Positions 13,201 to 28,200 are shown, counted from the stretch's first letter. The stretch: 64,000 nt of DNA from Hedera helix (GCA_947179155.2 OX359267.1:42115292-42179291); one strand, 5' to 3'. Notes: generated by a model not told the origin, from the letters alone. A program made the numbers and translations.

Positions 13201-16200
13201 TACCGAACTGGGCAATATCGATAAACATGTGTCCATGTGTCAAATATGTAGTTGCAGCGGTGTAAGATTTCTGAATTTTGTCTGACAAATATTTTTTGTT
13301 TGTTCTCTGCAGGATAATCACTATACACATAAATACTACCAATTTGATCACAGAAGAAAATATCTATAGCAAGCTTTCTCTTGTAGACTTAGCTGGTAGT
13401 GAAAGTTCAAGCCTTCAAGATGATGGTGGAGAGCATGCAACGGACTTGCTGCATGTCATGAAATCACTTTCGGCGTATGTTCTGCCTTTGATTGCCCAAT
13501 TGTTTTATTGCCATTTGCCTTATGTTTCTTGCTGCATGTCATGGAATCACTTTTGGCGTATGTACTGCATTTGTCATCATTAGCATTATGTGGCTATGAT
13601 TTTTTTTGGTTAATAAAGGTTTCGCTTTTTGTGAATTTACTCTGGTCATCTACATATTTACCTTACCGCTTTTGACGTAATTTATGTAGGTTGGGGGATA
13701 TTTTGACTTGCTTGACCTCAAATAAGGATACTGTTCCTTATGAGAACTCAATACTTACAAAAGTTCTTGCAGATTCGCTAGGTACTCGGTTCTAATTTAC
13801 CTTACCGCTTTTGACATAATGTGTACTCAGTTCTTGCAGAACTCAATAGTTACACTGTTCCTTGTGAGAACTCAATACTGACTGAAAGAGCTACTTCTAT
13901 TTACAAGAGTAATTCATAAAACTAATAATATGATATAATATTGTTAACATGAATAAGTTTTCAAATCAGTATGGGATTTGTTATTTTGGAACTTTACGTC
14001 CAACATATCAAACAGGAATAATATTTTCTGCTTGATTGTGATGAATTTTCCCGGATTTATGGGCAAATTGTATAATATGCGATTCAATTCATTCTGAGAA
14101 ATTGCACGATGTTGGAGTTTAATATGTGTTATATTTCTATTAGATTCCAATAAGAAGGGAAAAAGATTTGTTTATTTACTTATAAAATAATAAAATAAAA
14201 AGTAGATAGATATAGATAGTTGTTTGGATTGCAAACTGTATTATAAATCTGTAATGATAGTGCACCATGTTTGAGCATGTGCATATTAAAGTGTAAATAC
14301 CTAGGGTATTACCATTTTCTGGGCACATTGGTTTTGGTTGAGATCTTTCTTGGACTTGTGAGATGTATTAGTAGTTATCACTTATAAAATAAAAACTAAA
14401 AGAATGTATTAGTATTATTTTTGTTTATTAGTTAAATTTGTGATATTTTATTTTTTTTCTTTGGTCATGTATTTGAGATAGGTGTTAAACTATCTCCTGC
14501 TCACTTCTTTTGTATTCTTACCATAGGTGGAAGCTCGAAAACTCTGGTGATTGTTAACGTGTGTCCAAACAAGTCAAATTTGGCCGAGACGTTATCATCT
14601 CTCAGTTTTTCTGCCAGCGCTCGAAATGCTACTCTAAGCCTCGGAAACAGAGATACAATTAAAAAATGGAGAGATGTTGTAAGTTCTGCCAAATCTCTTT
14701 TGCTGTTAATAATTGACAATAATTAGTTCCAATCGACTTGTATCTTCAGTTCTGATAAACTACAATTAGAAATTTGATTGGCTTTGCGTGGGGTTTGGCC
14801 TCACTGACAGTATATTGGTCAATTTATAGTGCCATCTAGGAGTCTATTTGAGACCTACCCCCTCAGTCCTCCCCCGACCAATTTTTATCTGTCTTCAGCA
14901 TATGCTTATTTAGAAGCAAGCCAAGTGCGTGTCAACTCATCCATCTGATGATATGATTATATTATATCCGTTTCTCATGCTGGATTATGTTTTGCTGCAT
15001 TTCCTTGTAGGCCAATGACGCACGGAAAGAATTGTTTGAAAAAGAGAAGGAAATAAATGATCTGAAGCAAGAGGTTATGGTACTACAACAAGCACTTAAA
15101 CATTCAAATGATCAGTGTGTCTTACTCTTCAACGAAGTTCAGAAGGCTTGGAAAGTTTCTTTCACACTACAATCAGATTTAAAGGTATTACAATAATTCC
15201 ATTCGCCTGCAGGATCTTATTTATCAGGTTTTTTTTTTTCAATTTTTTGGCGCAATGTTTCAACATGAATCGCTTTCACTAAGTCATAGTTTCTCTTCTC
15301 AATTCCTCCATGCACAAATTGTAGAGTTTATCAAATTATTGAGTTGACGATTTTTACAATTTATTGGAGAAATAGCTCTCCAACCAATTTATGATTGGGT
15401 TTTGCTTGAATTGTTGCGTTTATGTCATCAGTTATCATTGTGGGAAGCCTAAGATCATTGAACATATTACTATTCTATCTTTTAGCACATAGATAAATAG
15501 TGATACTTGTATGATAGCTATGTTTGTTGACACTCAGTGATGTGCATTCCTGGGTGGGGAAGAGAGAAATGGCTCTTTTATGGCCTCTCTAACCTTCATG
15601 ACCTTTGAATATTAGAGTTTAGGGCCGTGTTTATTTATAAATAACTCTTTCTCTAACCTGTAATATATGTAGCAGCCTTCAAAAAGTTTAACAGCTTGCA
15701 ACTGTTCTTTTCTAAGTCCTGACCAAAAAAAAAAAAAAAAAATCATTTATGTCCATCGACACTTTTCTACAATGTCAAAATGTTTGAACCACTCTACTCT
15801 GCTTGCATGTGACAATGCGTAGCTGAAATTTAATTAAGCACAACAGCACATGTCAATGACTTTTCATTTTAGGTTTCTATCAACATTGTTCATATGGGTG
15901 TTACAGCAATTTCATTTCATCAGATGTGCTAGCATGTTCTTAAGTTGCTTCAGTTTTCACATTTTGATAGTCATACAATATCATACTGGCTGAGAAGCAT
16001 AAGTCAGAAAAGGATCAAAATGCGCAGCTCAGAAATCAAGTTGCTCAACTATTAAAGATGGAACAGGATCACAAGTTACAGATACAACAACTGGATTCAA
16101 CAATTGAAAACTTGCAGGTTGGTTTGTGCTCTGCTAACGTTCCAATTTTCCTCTCCTTTTGGGCTTCTTGGAATTTTAATGTACTTGTCTTTGAATGTTT

Positions 16201-19200
16201 TCATACATTTTAAGTTTATAACTGATTTTTTTTGTTTTAAGTTGTTAGTAAGGTTTTTCATAACTGTTGTGTGCGTAATTCTTGTGGACCTAGGAAATTT
16301 CAGAAATATGACAAGAAAATCCCAAAAACGTTGTACTACATGTTAACAGAATTTATGACATCTTCTTGAGGTTTGGACTTTACATCAATGTACAACGTAA
16401 ATATACTGAAACTGAAGAATTTCTTTATCAGATTTGCATAGGATGTTTTCTAGGAACTACTTTATCAGATTTTTAAACAAATGCTTTAATAAAACAATGG
16501 ATATATTATACCACAAAGGATATGCTCCAGATTTTCACAGCAGCATGAAATTTTGGAATTGAAGCAAGCACAAAAGAAAAAAGAAATACAAGAACTCTGA
16601 ACTAACAAGGATTGGATATTCAAAAGGGAAGGATATCTCAATTCTAATGAAAACCATATATTTAGCTTTTTCCTGTTAGTCTATCTCAATATACATGGCT
16701 TGTGTGATAGTTTGCGATCTAGTGCCGGGAAAACTCAAGGGGAAATAGTCCACCACTGTTTGGAATCCACCAAAGAGATACATAATTCAGGATAGAGCTA
16801 ACCACTTTAAGGATTCCTCCAAAAAGATACAAAACTAGAAAAGAAAGTACAAAGCTTTGATTTACCAATATATGATTTCAAACTTGACTTTCTATGTTCT
16901 TTACTTCTAGTACACGACCAATGTATTTATAGGCTACTTACTTGGAAGTTGGAACATCCCCAAAGCACAGGAAAATAAAAATATGACAACCTGTAAACTA
17001 AATTTAAAGGATGCCTAAGAAGTATCAAAAGACTCGTTAAAACTGGAGGCGTGACCCGTTTCGTGTGAATTTGTCTGTGCACATCCTGTTGTAAAATGCC
17101 CTTATATTCCTCTGGATTTCTCCAGAGGACACATCATTTGATCCGTTACAAACTATACTTCTAGAGCTTTCCAGCCATATAGGGCATGGCTTTTGTTACT
17201 TTTTGAGCAAGTTTAGTTTTTATTGGAAAATTGATTCAAATATCAACAATTTCTGGGAAAAATTATGGCTTTAATCCAATTTCCGTTGTTTATTCTTGGT
17301 GAATCGTGAGACTAGTGTCATGAGACACCCCAGTGTTATAATCTCTCTCTGTCTCTCAGATTCAGTTTTCCATCATCTCTCATGCACCAAACATGTACGT
17401 GGATAGGTGTACGTACTAAACCCATAATCTAATCCTGAACTAAGTTGTACCTATTTCTCTGAATCAAGCAGGACCCCTCAACCAAATCTGATAATACAAC
17501 CTATAATTGAGTTAGTTGAAATTATGTCAATATCGTTAAGTGTTGAGTTTCCAGTTACCTTGAAAAGATAACATGGACCAATAACACATCCAAACCAGAC
17601 ATGAAAGTATTTGCATCCTTGGCTCTGTCTTCAACAACCTTATTGACTCTCTCTGCTATTTGGTTCCCATTGGCTTCATGCATTTGGGAAGGTAGGGAGT
17701 GCCTTCCAAAGCCGAGGTTTTTGTTGTCATGTGAGGCAAAGTTCAAAGTGCCATCAGCATCTTTTTAGCCTGGTGCTTCTGGGAGAAGAATATAGAATTT
17801 TATCTTTTGGGATATTTGAGGAGGATTGGGTGTGTCCTAGCTCATTGAAGAGCTTGCTCGCAGAAAAGGTTTAGGGGTTATGGGAGGCACAAGGAAAGAT
17901 TCTTTCCAAGTGTCTTATTTTGATATTTTATGGAGAATATGAACTGAGTGGAATACTAGAGTTTTAGTAATAACCATCTCTCTCTTGCTATTGTTCTTTG
18001 GGATAGGGTATCAGTTTCTTGCATTGCTTTGGATTTTGGCTACAAAATCTTTTAGGTAGTGCTATTTCAGATGTTTATAGAGATTGGTGGGCAATGCTTC
18101 ATTGGTTTTTCATTCTTCTCCTAATTGTATTTCTCTGGAGGACTCGTTGTCCTCCTTTTTTGTACTTTCTCGTGTCTAATAAAATTTCTTCTAAAAAAGG
18201 TCTCATAAAATGTTCTATTAAGTTGTTTCCACAGTACTACAAGTATTGTTTTGCTCGATTTTCTCCAAATATTTTCTAGAATTCATAGGCAGCTAAATAA
18301 ACAATCTTCTCCACTAACCTCTTGCATGCTTAAAATATTTACCAATCCAGGGTTACTTTACCTAGATGAGAACTGTCGTGATAGTAATATTACATGTGAG
18401 CTTGTTCTGATATCTAAAGGAAAATGATATATTTTACGACTTTATGTATCGATTGTTTTGTTGTCAGTTACGTGGATAATTATTAGTGGTAGTTTTTTAA
18501 TCAAATATATAATGTGGTGGGACAACTTAATTCTATCCAATCCCATTTATTGATTTACATTGCTATTGTAATTCAATAGAAAATTTTCTCAAAAACATAG
18601 TAGGACTCCTATCTAAATTTATCTTTAATTCAGGTTACGCTCACTAACATTATTTACCACATAGAATGTAATCTCTTGAATAGTTATAAAATTTATAAAT
18701 ATGATATTAAATGATTAGAGATAATTATACTGTAATTTTGAGGATGAAATTTTTATAAGTTGGAGTGAATGTAATGTCCCAGATATTTCTGAGTCTATTA
18801 AATACGATCTTGAAAGATTAAATTAAAGATTAAGAATTACAACCTGATTTTTGTGAAAACCTAAGAATGTTATTTCTCAAGTATACATTCAAGACCTAAA
18901 ACCACTCGTAGATATGATCTATACGACTAGAGGTTAAACTTTTAACCTAAACTATGTGTTATGTTATTAATAAAGTTTGAATTGTGTTCTAATCTATGTG
19001 TTATGTGATTTCTTACATGTGCCATTGATTAATATAGGAAAATAAAATTTTCAGAAAAATAATGTCGAAAAACACTATTCACGAGAAAAACACTTTTTGT
19101 TGTTTTGACTTTTTGCATTTCATGACATAATGTTTATATGAGAATTTTGGGATGTTACAGTTGGTATCAGAGTAGTGAATTATAGCTCTAAAGTAACGAA

Positions 19201-22200
19201 TACCTCTTAGGATATAATATGAGGATAGGATCATAGGAGTAAATGGACTTGTGAAGAGTCCGTAGATAATTAAAAGATACGAATAAATCATATTAAATCT
19301 AAATGCATAAAAACTTTATATGAAAAAAATATACTGAATAAAGATAAACTTTTTACGAGAATATCTGGAGATAAATGGACTCATAAAAAATTCTCAAGCA
19401 AATAAGATAAAATAAATCTTAAATATTTTTGTGTGAAACTGTTTCATTAAAATGAAATGATGTGATTGGTATTATGTATAATTATAGTATTAGTATATAA
19501 AACCTGAGAAAGAGAAGTAAACTCGTATAGACATGTAAGTAATATGGATTTAAAGAAATTCATAAGATGGTTAAGAAATGAGAAAGATTTCAATTGAAAA
19601 CTCATGTTAGCAAAATTGACTTGAACGACTATCTTGTGTGGGCAGGAGTTTAATGTGTTAGGAAACCGATCTAACTACAGTGTTGATACGAATGATTCAT
19701 GGTCAGTGTTTTCAAAGTGAGATACACACTGAATGAGATCATCGGGGATAGTGTGGATAAGACGGGGAATTGATTCATTAGTTCTTGGGTGGAGGAAACA
19801 CTTGATTTACTATCATGATAATAGATTGAAATCTTGTGTCAGACTCTTCTTTGTATATATTTTGAGAAGTTGATTCATTTCTCATATGTATATTGAATAG
19901 TTATTAGTTACGTCAAAACTATAGTTTAAAGATATTTGTATGTTAGTTACTGAGTGAACGAACCCTTGTATAGGCAGGGGTTATGATATATCAGTCGAAT
20001 CGACTATAAGATGTGGCTATGAAATTGTTATTTCGGTGTGATATCATCTTTACGATATGCACCAAGGCATTTTCAATTTCGTGTTGATAAGATGGGGAAC
20101 TGATATTTTTGTTCTTGGTTTAAAACAAACCAATCAGTTTACCATATTACTATATATTTGCAAAATTTGTGTTATGGTTAGAGAAAAATAGAAGAGATAG
20201 AGGATTAAGGGTATTTAAATCTTCTAGATATGCTAGATCTTTATGCGTATATTCGCACTTGGGTGCCATTGAAAAGATAAATACATTTGTTATCATCAAC
20301 AAACGGTAGCCCGGGGTGTGAAGTTAACACATCGTTACCTGTTATGATATGGTAAAACCTAAAATAATTTTCAAAATGGGATTTTTTTTGTGCGCTATGT
20401 TATTCTTATATTTATGCTAATTGTTTAAGTTAGACAAAATTTAATTGAAAAATAAAAATGATTTTTTCATCAACGCATCATAGAACCTGGTGTGGATATG
20501 ATAAAATGACAAGTCGTCAATGCACTATTGCAAGGTGCGGTATACAGTCATAAAATTAATTTTCAAAAGTTTTAATAGTTTAAAGATGAGTCAATGCCAA
20601 TTGTTTTGGCTAGACAACCCTGTTATGAAGTCCTACAGATTAGTAATCTGACGCGTATGGATATTCTAAATGCAATACAAGATATGTGGTATTAAAGGCT
20701 GATTACCTGAAGTACTGTTAGTAGTGTTTTAAGTCTTTATGATTGTTAAACATGGAGCGTGTTCAGTATCAATTAGAAGAATCCTCAATAAAAGAAGAGG
20801 AAAAGATAGAGTATGATTAAAGGTTTAAAACCTAGTGTAAGGAAATGTTTAGATCGAACATTTTTTTTATATCTTATTTAAGTATTAAGAATTTGATGCG
20901 AGTAAAGATGAATTAAGGAAATTCATATTGAAGACTAAGATTGGAGATAATTATAATTTCGAGGATGAAATTCTTATAAATATGATATTAAATGATTAGA
21001 GATAATTATACTGTAATTTCAAGGCACGGAATTCTTATAAGTTAGAGTGAATATAATGTCTCAGATATTTCTGAGAATATTAAATACAATCTTGAAAGAT
21101 TAAATTAAAAATTAAGAATTAAAACCTGATTTTTGTGAAAACCTAATAATATTATTTCTCATGTATACATTCAAGACCTAAAACCACTTGTAAATATGAT
21201 TTATATGATTAGAGGTTAAACTTTTAACCTAAATTATGTGTTATGTGATTAATAAAGATTGAATTGTGTTCCAATATATGTGTTATGTGATTTCTTACAT
21301 GTGCCATTGATTAATATAGAAAAATAACGCCGAAAAACACTTCACGAGAAAAACACTTTTCGTCGTTTTGACTTTTTGCATTTCATGATATAGCGCTTAT
21401 ATAGAGATTTTGGGGCGTTACATTAGAATGCATCACTTAAATAGCTTTATACTTTGTACATATGTGTGCTCTAGTTGTATCTTGCTGTGCTTTTGGCATT
21501 TCTCTCATCATTGAATTATTTAAGTTTGTTTTCCGAATGTATTTATCTTTGATTTTTAAAATTTTCATATAGAATTTTTTTTGGTTATATAGAATCAAGA
21601 CTGAATTGTGCAAATCCTGCAACATGAATGGCTTTTCCTTATCATGGTTTTAATTCGCATCTTGGTACCACTCTGATGTAGGCTAAACTAAGAAGCGTCG
21701 AATCGCAGCTCAATAATGCCCTTCTTTCTAATGAGGCTAGGCCAGCAGTTGGTATGGAATCAAAGACTGTTACTCAATCAACTTCAAATTCGACTGGGGA
21801 AGTCATGGATTCTGTGTCTGTTACCAAGAAACTGGAAGAAGAATTATTAAAACGTGATGCACTAATTGAGGTTTGTCATTCTTAACATATAACAGCTTTA
21901 GTTGTTTTGGTACTAAAGTTTACATGGTATTGGTAAACATTAAAATGGTGTGTATTCGGACAACATTTCACTACAGTAATATATGCGACTATGGTATATA
22001 CATCTTATAGTTTTGACTTCCTTTTTTAATTTATCTTATTCTATGCATTATACTGACCTGAACATAAATGTTTTATCCTTTTCTTTTGCAGAGGTTGCAT
22101 GAAGAAAATGAAAAATTATTTGAGAGACTGACAGAAAAAGCAACTTCAGCTGGATCAACACAGGTTTATTTTATTTATTTTTAATTGGATAATTTTTGAA

Positions 22201-25200
22201 ATAGTATTTTTGATGATTTTTTGTTAATTGACACTGTATGATATCAGTAGTTTATTCTATTGTTGTTTCATACTTTTCCATGTATCTTATCTTCTCTGTG
22301 ATTGAGTCCATTACGTTGCTTTCTCTTATTTTCGTTAATGGAACTCTGGATCCATTGGAAGTGTTCGAGTAAACTGAACAATTGAAAATCCCAAGTTGAA
22401 AGTGAATCAATGTACTTATGATGCTTTTCGTGTAATATCTATCCTCTTACAATGGCTAAGTGAACCATAATAAAGGTGTTGTTAATCTGAACTGCAGTCT
22501 GATCTAGCAGTATTCTGATTTATCCAATTAATAAAAGATTATAAACTCCTACAAACTCATCAAACACCTTAGTTGGTTCTATTGGTTTTGGTAGGGATCT
22601 TGCATGGCTTTGTTTTATTTCCTTTTCTTTTTGAAAAAGTGAAAATGAGGATAATAGAAATTCCAGTGCATGGACAAGATTGTCAACTTTGCATGTCAAT
22701 AATGATATTTGTCAGACTTCTGGAGCCTCAAATTGTGATTTTAGGTTAAGGAGTTGGCGAATGTCATAAGCATCAAAATTATCAACCAGTTTCCTTTATT
22801 TTAGCATTTGTTTTCTCTGGTAACATAATACTATGCATGTTAGGCTGTTACATGGTTCAAAGTATTGGTTGTTACGCCGAAACATCGGTGTATCGATTAG
22901 GCATCGGTCAGATGAATCACAAAAATTAGAAATTATTCATGTAAAGGGTGGCAATTTTAGGCAAAATTTTGGCAACTCATCATAACGTAGCTGTTTCGAA
23001 ACAAATAAAGGAGAAATCACAGCGTATAGGGAACGAATGCCACCAAAAAGTAAAATTGAAAATCTATAAAGGAGAGACAACAAAAGAGAAAGAACTTTTT
23101 TTTCTAAAAGATATAATATTGTACTTCATATGATGGAGGATGGAAATGGATGACCAAATAATTAACGGGTAGTGATAATTCAATAAGAAAGATTAATAAA
23201 AACTAGTAGTGATAATTCAATAAGAAAGATTAATAAAAACTAGGGTGATCCAACCGCAGGAGAACCATTACCCTTAGGGTTTCCCAACCGCAGTAGGGAG
23301 GAAAGGTATTGATCGCAACCAATAATTAGGATAATCCCAGAATTAATAATCAATAACGTAAATAATATGAGTACACAATCTGTTTAAATAGACTACCAAA
23401 ATCCTAATCTGATGAGAATAATAAAAAGACGCAAATACCCTTACTAATGGAAATAGAAATAAAACAATCTCATAAATAACTAAATACATCAATGCTTCAA
23501 ATAAAAACATCACGTGAACTGCAAACTGATTCCCATCATTTCACCCCTGCTGTAAACAATTCGGCTACGTCGAAAGGAAACAGTCATAATGCTCCAACAA
23601 GGCGGGATCAATGCGGTAGAACTCATTCTTATTAATCCATGTGCAATCACTATGAGACTTGTCTCGCCACTTCACCAAAAACTGACAGTACTCTCTGCGC
23701 CTGGTTGACACAACCCTCTCATTTAACACATCCTTGAAGCCATCTGCTGTATACTGTGAAGAAACAAGAGGAGGTGTAGGTGGAACAGGTAATGAAGGAA
23801 CAATGGTAACCTCAACAGAGTTAACAAAAGATGAAGAAATAGAAGATGGAGTCGAAGGCCCATGATAAGGAGTAAGATCAGCAACATTAAATATAGGACC
23901 AATACCCATATTATTAGGAAAATCTTACTCATAAGTATTAACACTAACCTTTTTTGTAACTCGAAATGAACCCATCCTCTTAGCATGCACTTTCTTCCAA
24001 GTGCCTGGAGGTAACCTCTTGACACGATGTCTAAGTGTCACCTGATCATTCTCGTTGAACTCTTGGTACCTGCGATGAACATCTGCAACAGACTTATAAT
24101 TTTCATTGCTTAAATTAATTTTCTTTCTTATCTCAGCATGCGAATCATGAATATGTTGTGCAGAAGTCTCAGCAGACTCACTAGACCTATATGCAGGGCG
24201 CAATGGTACCAAATCAATAGGCTTCCTAGGTTGATAACCCGTGTAAATCTGAAATGGACTCGCCCCAGTAGAGCGATTAAATGAACTATTATATGCCAAC
24301 TCAGCCATAGGTAAAAAACCCTATCCTAACTAACTAGACACGTGATCCCCTACAAGACATCGTATTAAATCACCTAGACTTCTATTAACTACCTCAGTTT
24401 GATTGTCAGTCTGAGGGTGTTTAACCACTATGATGTATGACGGAAATGGATGACCAAATAATTAACGGGTAGTGATAATTCAATAAGAAAGATTAATAAA
24501 AACTAAGGTGATCCAACCGTAGTAGGGGGAAAAGGTATTGATCGCAACCAATAATTAAGATAATCCTAGAATTAATAATTAATAGCGTAAATAATATGAG
24601 TAGACAATCTGTTTAAATAGACTACTAAAACCCTAATCTGATGAGAATAATAAAAAGACACAAATACTCTTACTAATGAAAATAAAAATAAAACAATCCC
24701 ATAAATAACTAAATACATCAAGTCTCCAAATAAAAGCATCACGTGAACTGCAAATTGATTCCCATCATTTAAATGCGATAGAAGCCCAGGGGTAGTGACA
24801 AGTGTTTATTTTAATCACATAAGACTAATTAGTAGGTTAAGTGGTTAAACCGGATTCAAAATTAATAATAACTTACATATTTTTTCTATTATCAACATCT
24901 ATTTATTTATTTCGGTTTTGAATATTCTAACACAAACGAATATTAATATACTTAATTTTTTTAATATTATCCCAATAATAGATGGATTTAATTTTTTTTA
25001 ATATTATCCCAATAATAGATGGATTTTTAAAAAAAAAAAATTCACATAAATTGATAATATCCAAATTGATTCTATATCACAACATTTAACCAATCCCAAA
25101 TTGATATTATCCAATAATTCTGATTTTGAATATTGTCCCATTAAAATTTGAAACTATAACTCAATCGAATATTATCCAATAATCTTTGGATTTTTTTTAC

Positions 25201-28200
25201 AGAAAACCTCTCACATAAAAAAATAAACAAATTTCTACTACCCAATAATTCCGGTTTTGAATATTTTAACACAAACAAATATTAATATAGTTAATTTTTT
25301 TTTAATATTATCCTAATAATCTTTGGATTTTTTTGTTTAAAAAAACAATCACATAAATTGATAATATCCAAATTGATTCTATATCGCAACATTTAATCAA
25401 TTTGATCCCAATTTTATGGGTCATTCACAAATTGAAACACATGTCCTACACAATTAATGAGTTGAACCATTACTCCGTTTTTTTGGAATTTTATAATATT
25501 ATAACATTTATACTATTATACCATACATATATAATACTTCGATAAATAGGTGTTGATGATGGGAATGATGGGAGGAGAATTAGGGGTAGTGAATATTTAT
25601 ATAGAAATACGACTCACTCTAGCTATGCGATAGAAACCTTAGGGGTAGTGACAAGTGTTTGTTTTAATAAATTTTTACCCTGGGATTTGTTGATTCGTAG
25701 AGTTCGCTAGGGACTTGGAGCAACTGAACCTCTAGCGACAAGTGTTTATTTAAATAGCTGAAACTTCAATTAACTTTATTTTTTAGTTTATTTAAATGAT
25801 GGCAATCAGTTTGCAGTTCACAGGATGTTTTTATTTGGAGACTTGATGTATTTAGTTATTTATGGGATTGCTTTATTTTTATTTATTATTTATTTATTAA
25901 ATTTTTTTTTTTTGGACCTAACTGAATTGAAAGCACAAAATAGGGGTTACAATGCAAAAGGTTAAAACTTAGGTTGATTTCAGGAAAGTTGCAGGGGTTA
26001 CAATGTGAGTTATCAAAATATAGGATACTATTTAAATGGAGAATTAAAATGTGGGTGATTAAAAGGTAATTAAGCAAGGATAGGTTTAAAATAAAAAAGA
26101 ATTAGGCGGTTGCTAAATAAGGAAAGGAGAGCACTTCCCTCCTCTGTTCACGCACACAGCAACAGTGGTTTGAGATGGAAAGAGGGAGAGTCGATCGAAG
26201 ATGACAGCCTCGTGGTGTGAGATGAAGCGATAGCAGGAGTCGACTGAGCAGTGAGAATTGTGGCGACAACAGAGGTAGTATATCAGTGGCAACGATTGGC
26301 GGCAGGTACGTGCTTTACTTCGTTTGTTCTTGCTCTGCGTCTTCTTCCTTCTGTTTCTTCTTCTTTGTTTTGGCTAGAGTGGCTCAGATCTGTCTATCTG
26401 TCTGTTTGGTTTCTTTCTTTTTTTTTTTTTGATTCTCTGCTTTTTCTTGGTTTTCCTTCTCTGATTAGTGGTCTACGATGAGGGTGGATGTGATGTCGGC
26501 GATGATGATTCTTGTGACGGTAAGAGGTAGCAGTGGCAGTGGAAGACTGAGGCCAGAGTTCTGGTGATGCTAGGGTTCCGGCGAGTCTTCGACGAAGGCA
26601 AAAATTTCTGTGAATGGCTTCCAAGTTCAGCTCTAATACCACTATGACATAGGACGTAAATGGACGACTAAATAATTAACGGATAGTGATAATTCAATAA
26701 GAAAGATTAATAAAAACTAGGGTGATCCAACCGCAGGAGAACCACTATGCCTAGGGTTTTCCAACTGTAGTAGGGAGGAAAGGTATTGATCGTAACCAAT
26801 AATTAGGATAATTTCAGAATTAATAAATCAATAGCGTAAATAATACGAGTACACAATCTGTTTTAATAGACTATCAAAACCCTAATCTGATGAGGATAAT
26901 AAAAAAGCACAAATACCTTTACTAATGAAAATAAAAATAAAACAATCCCATAAATAACTAAATACATCAAGTTTCCAAATAAAAATATCACATGAATTGC
27001 AAACTGATTCCCATCATCATATATACTTAGTTAAGTTAGTTTTTACCTTAGATGTACTAATATAGCGTCTAGTTAAGTATAACTTAAAAAAAAAAAGTAC
27101 TTAATATATAGTTAGGTGAGCTAAATTGTACTTAAATCATAATTAAATTATACCTATATAGTACCTAGTTAACTACAACTTGAAAAGAAATGCACTTAAA
27201 TTATATTTAGTTTAGTTAAGTTGAACTTAAATTATACCAATATTATCTAGACGGGTGAATAGATTGACCTTGAAACCGAAACCGAGTCAAAAAATGACCT
27301 TCCGAAACATAGGCCACTACGGCTACTTTGAACCCTGGGCTGTTACGAAGATATGAGCCAACTACTTACTGCTGGGACTTGTCAGTATTATGTTTTGCGA
27401 AGGAGTTATCCCCCCCCCCCCCCCCCCCCCCCCCCCCACACACAAAAAAATGTTCACTTTTTCTACTTTGCAGTCATTCTATAGAAATAGGGAGAACTTT
27501 ATAGTAGAATGATATCACGAAGTTTGGGTGCTCACTGATGATCCCAATGATTATATATGCATTCTTATGAATTGGTCAGTTCTTTATTGAACGAATCCTT
27601 CTTTAGACGAGCGAAAATTTTTATTAGGAAGAAGAAAGAAATATCAGAGGCGGACAAGTATTCCACCAAAAGTAACACAAAGATGTGGAAAAGACATTCC
27701 CTTAATGACGGACAGTACCCCAGTCTCTTTGGACTTCTGAAATAGCTACCACCTGAAAAACTCTCATCTCCGCTGCCCTGCCAAAATGGACATCCTATAG
27801 GCCTATCCTTAAGCAATGTTACAGAGATTATCAAAATACCAAAAGATTAGCAGTCAATGTCATAAATTGTTCTCTTAAAATCTCTAAACCTGAGCAGTAG
27901 AAAAATGTCAAGAGAATAAGGGCAAACTCCAAGCTCATTAAATAGCACATTCCACGAACTCCACAATCTACTTGCCAAGGAACAGGGGGGAAAAAATGAA
28001 ATTCTGAATTATGCATGCTTTTTTTTGTCACTAATAGACTGGTTCGTAGTTTGATTCCACGCTTTAGTAATTTAATTCCATGTTTTTTTCATGGTGACAA
28101 TGGACTGGTTTGTAGTTTGATTATTTTATGTGTCTAAGAGGTGGTATCAAGATTTCTCAATTTGATATTAGTCTTTATCTTGTAGGTGTCGAGTCCATCA

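Larger units (their letters stand above)
23131..27016 (-). mobile_element. deleted and rearranged Ty3/gypsy chromodomain retrotransposon in kinesin intron 14
   Basis: Element read on the minus strand: 5' LTR 26645..27016, primer site TGGTATTAGAGC at 26630..26641, leader, integrase C-terminal part with a chromodomain-like tail (24424..23565), purine-rich AGGGGTGAAA directly before the 3' LTR, 3' LTR 23131..23538. Outer LTR ends are TGATGGG..CATCA, and the host flanks are identical: TCATA at 23126..23130 and 27017..27021, proving one insertion event. Most of gag and pol is gone. A third LTR copy (24431..24767) abuts the integrase fragment, and ~90 bp of LTR lies inverted at about 25797..25890. 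It sits antisense to the kinesin gene. Confidence 0.9.

Noticed and set aside
26251..26642. Open frames on both strands near an apparent leader
   Set aside because: They fall in the untranslated leader next to the primer site of the intron 14 retrotransposon and are arginine/serine-rich by composition only.
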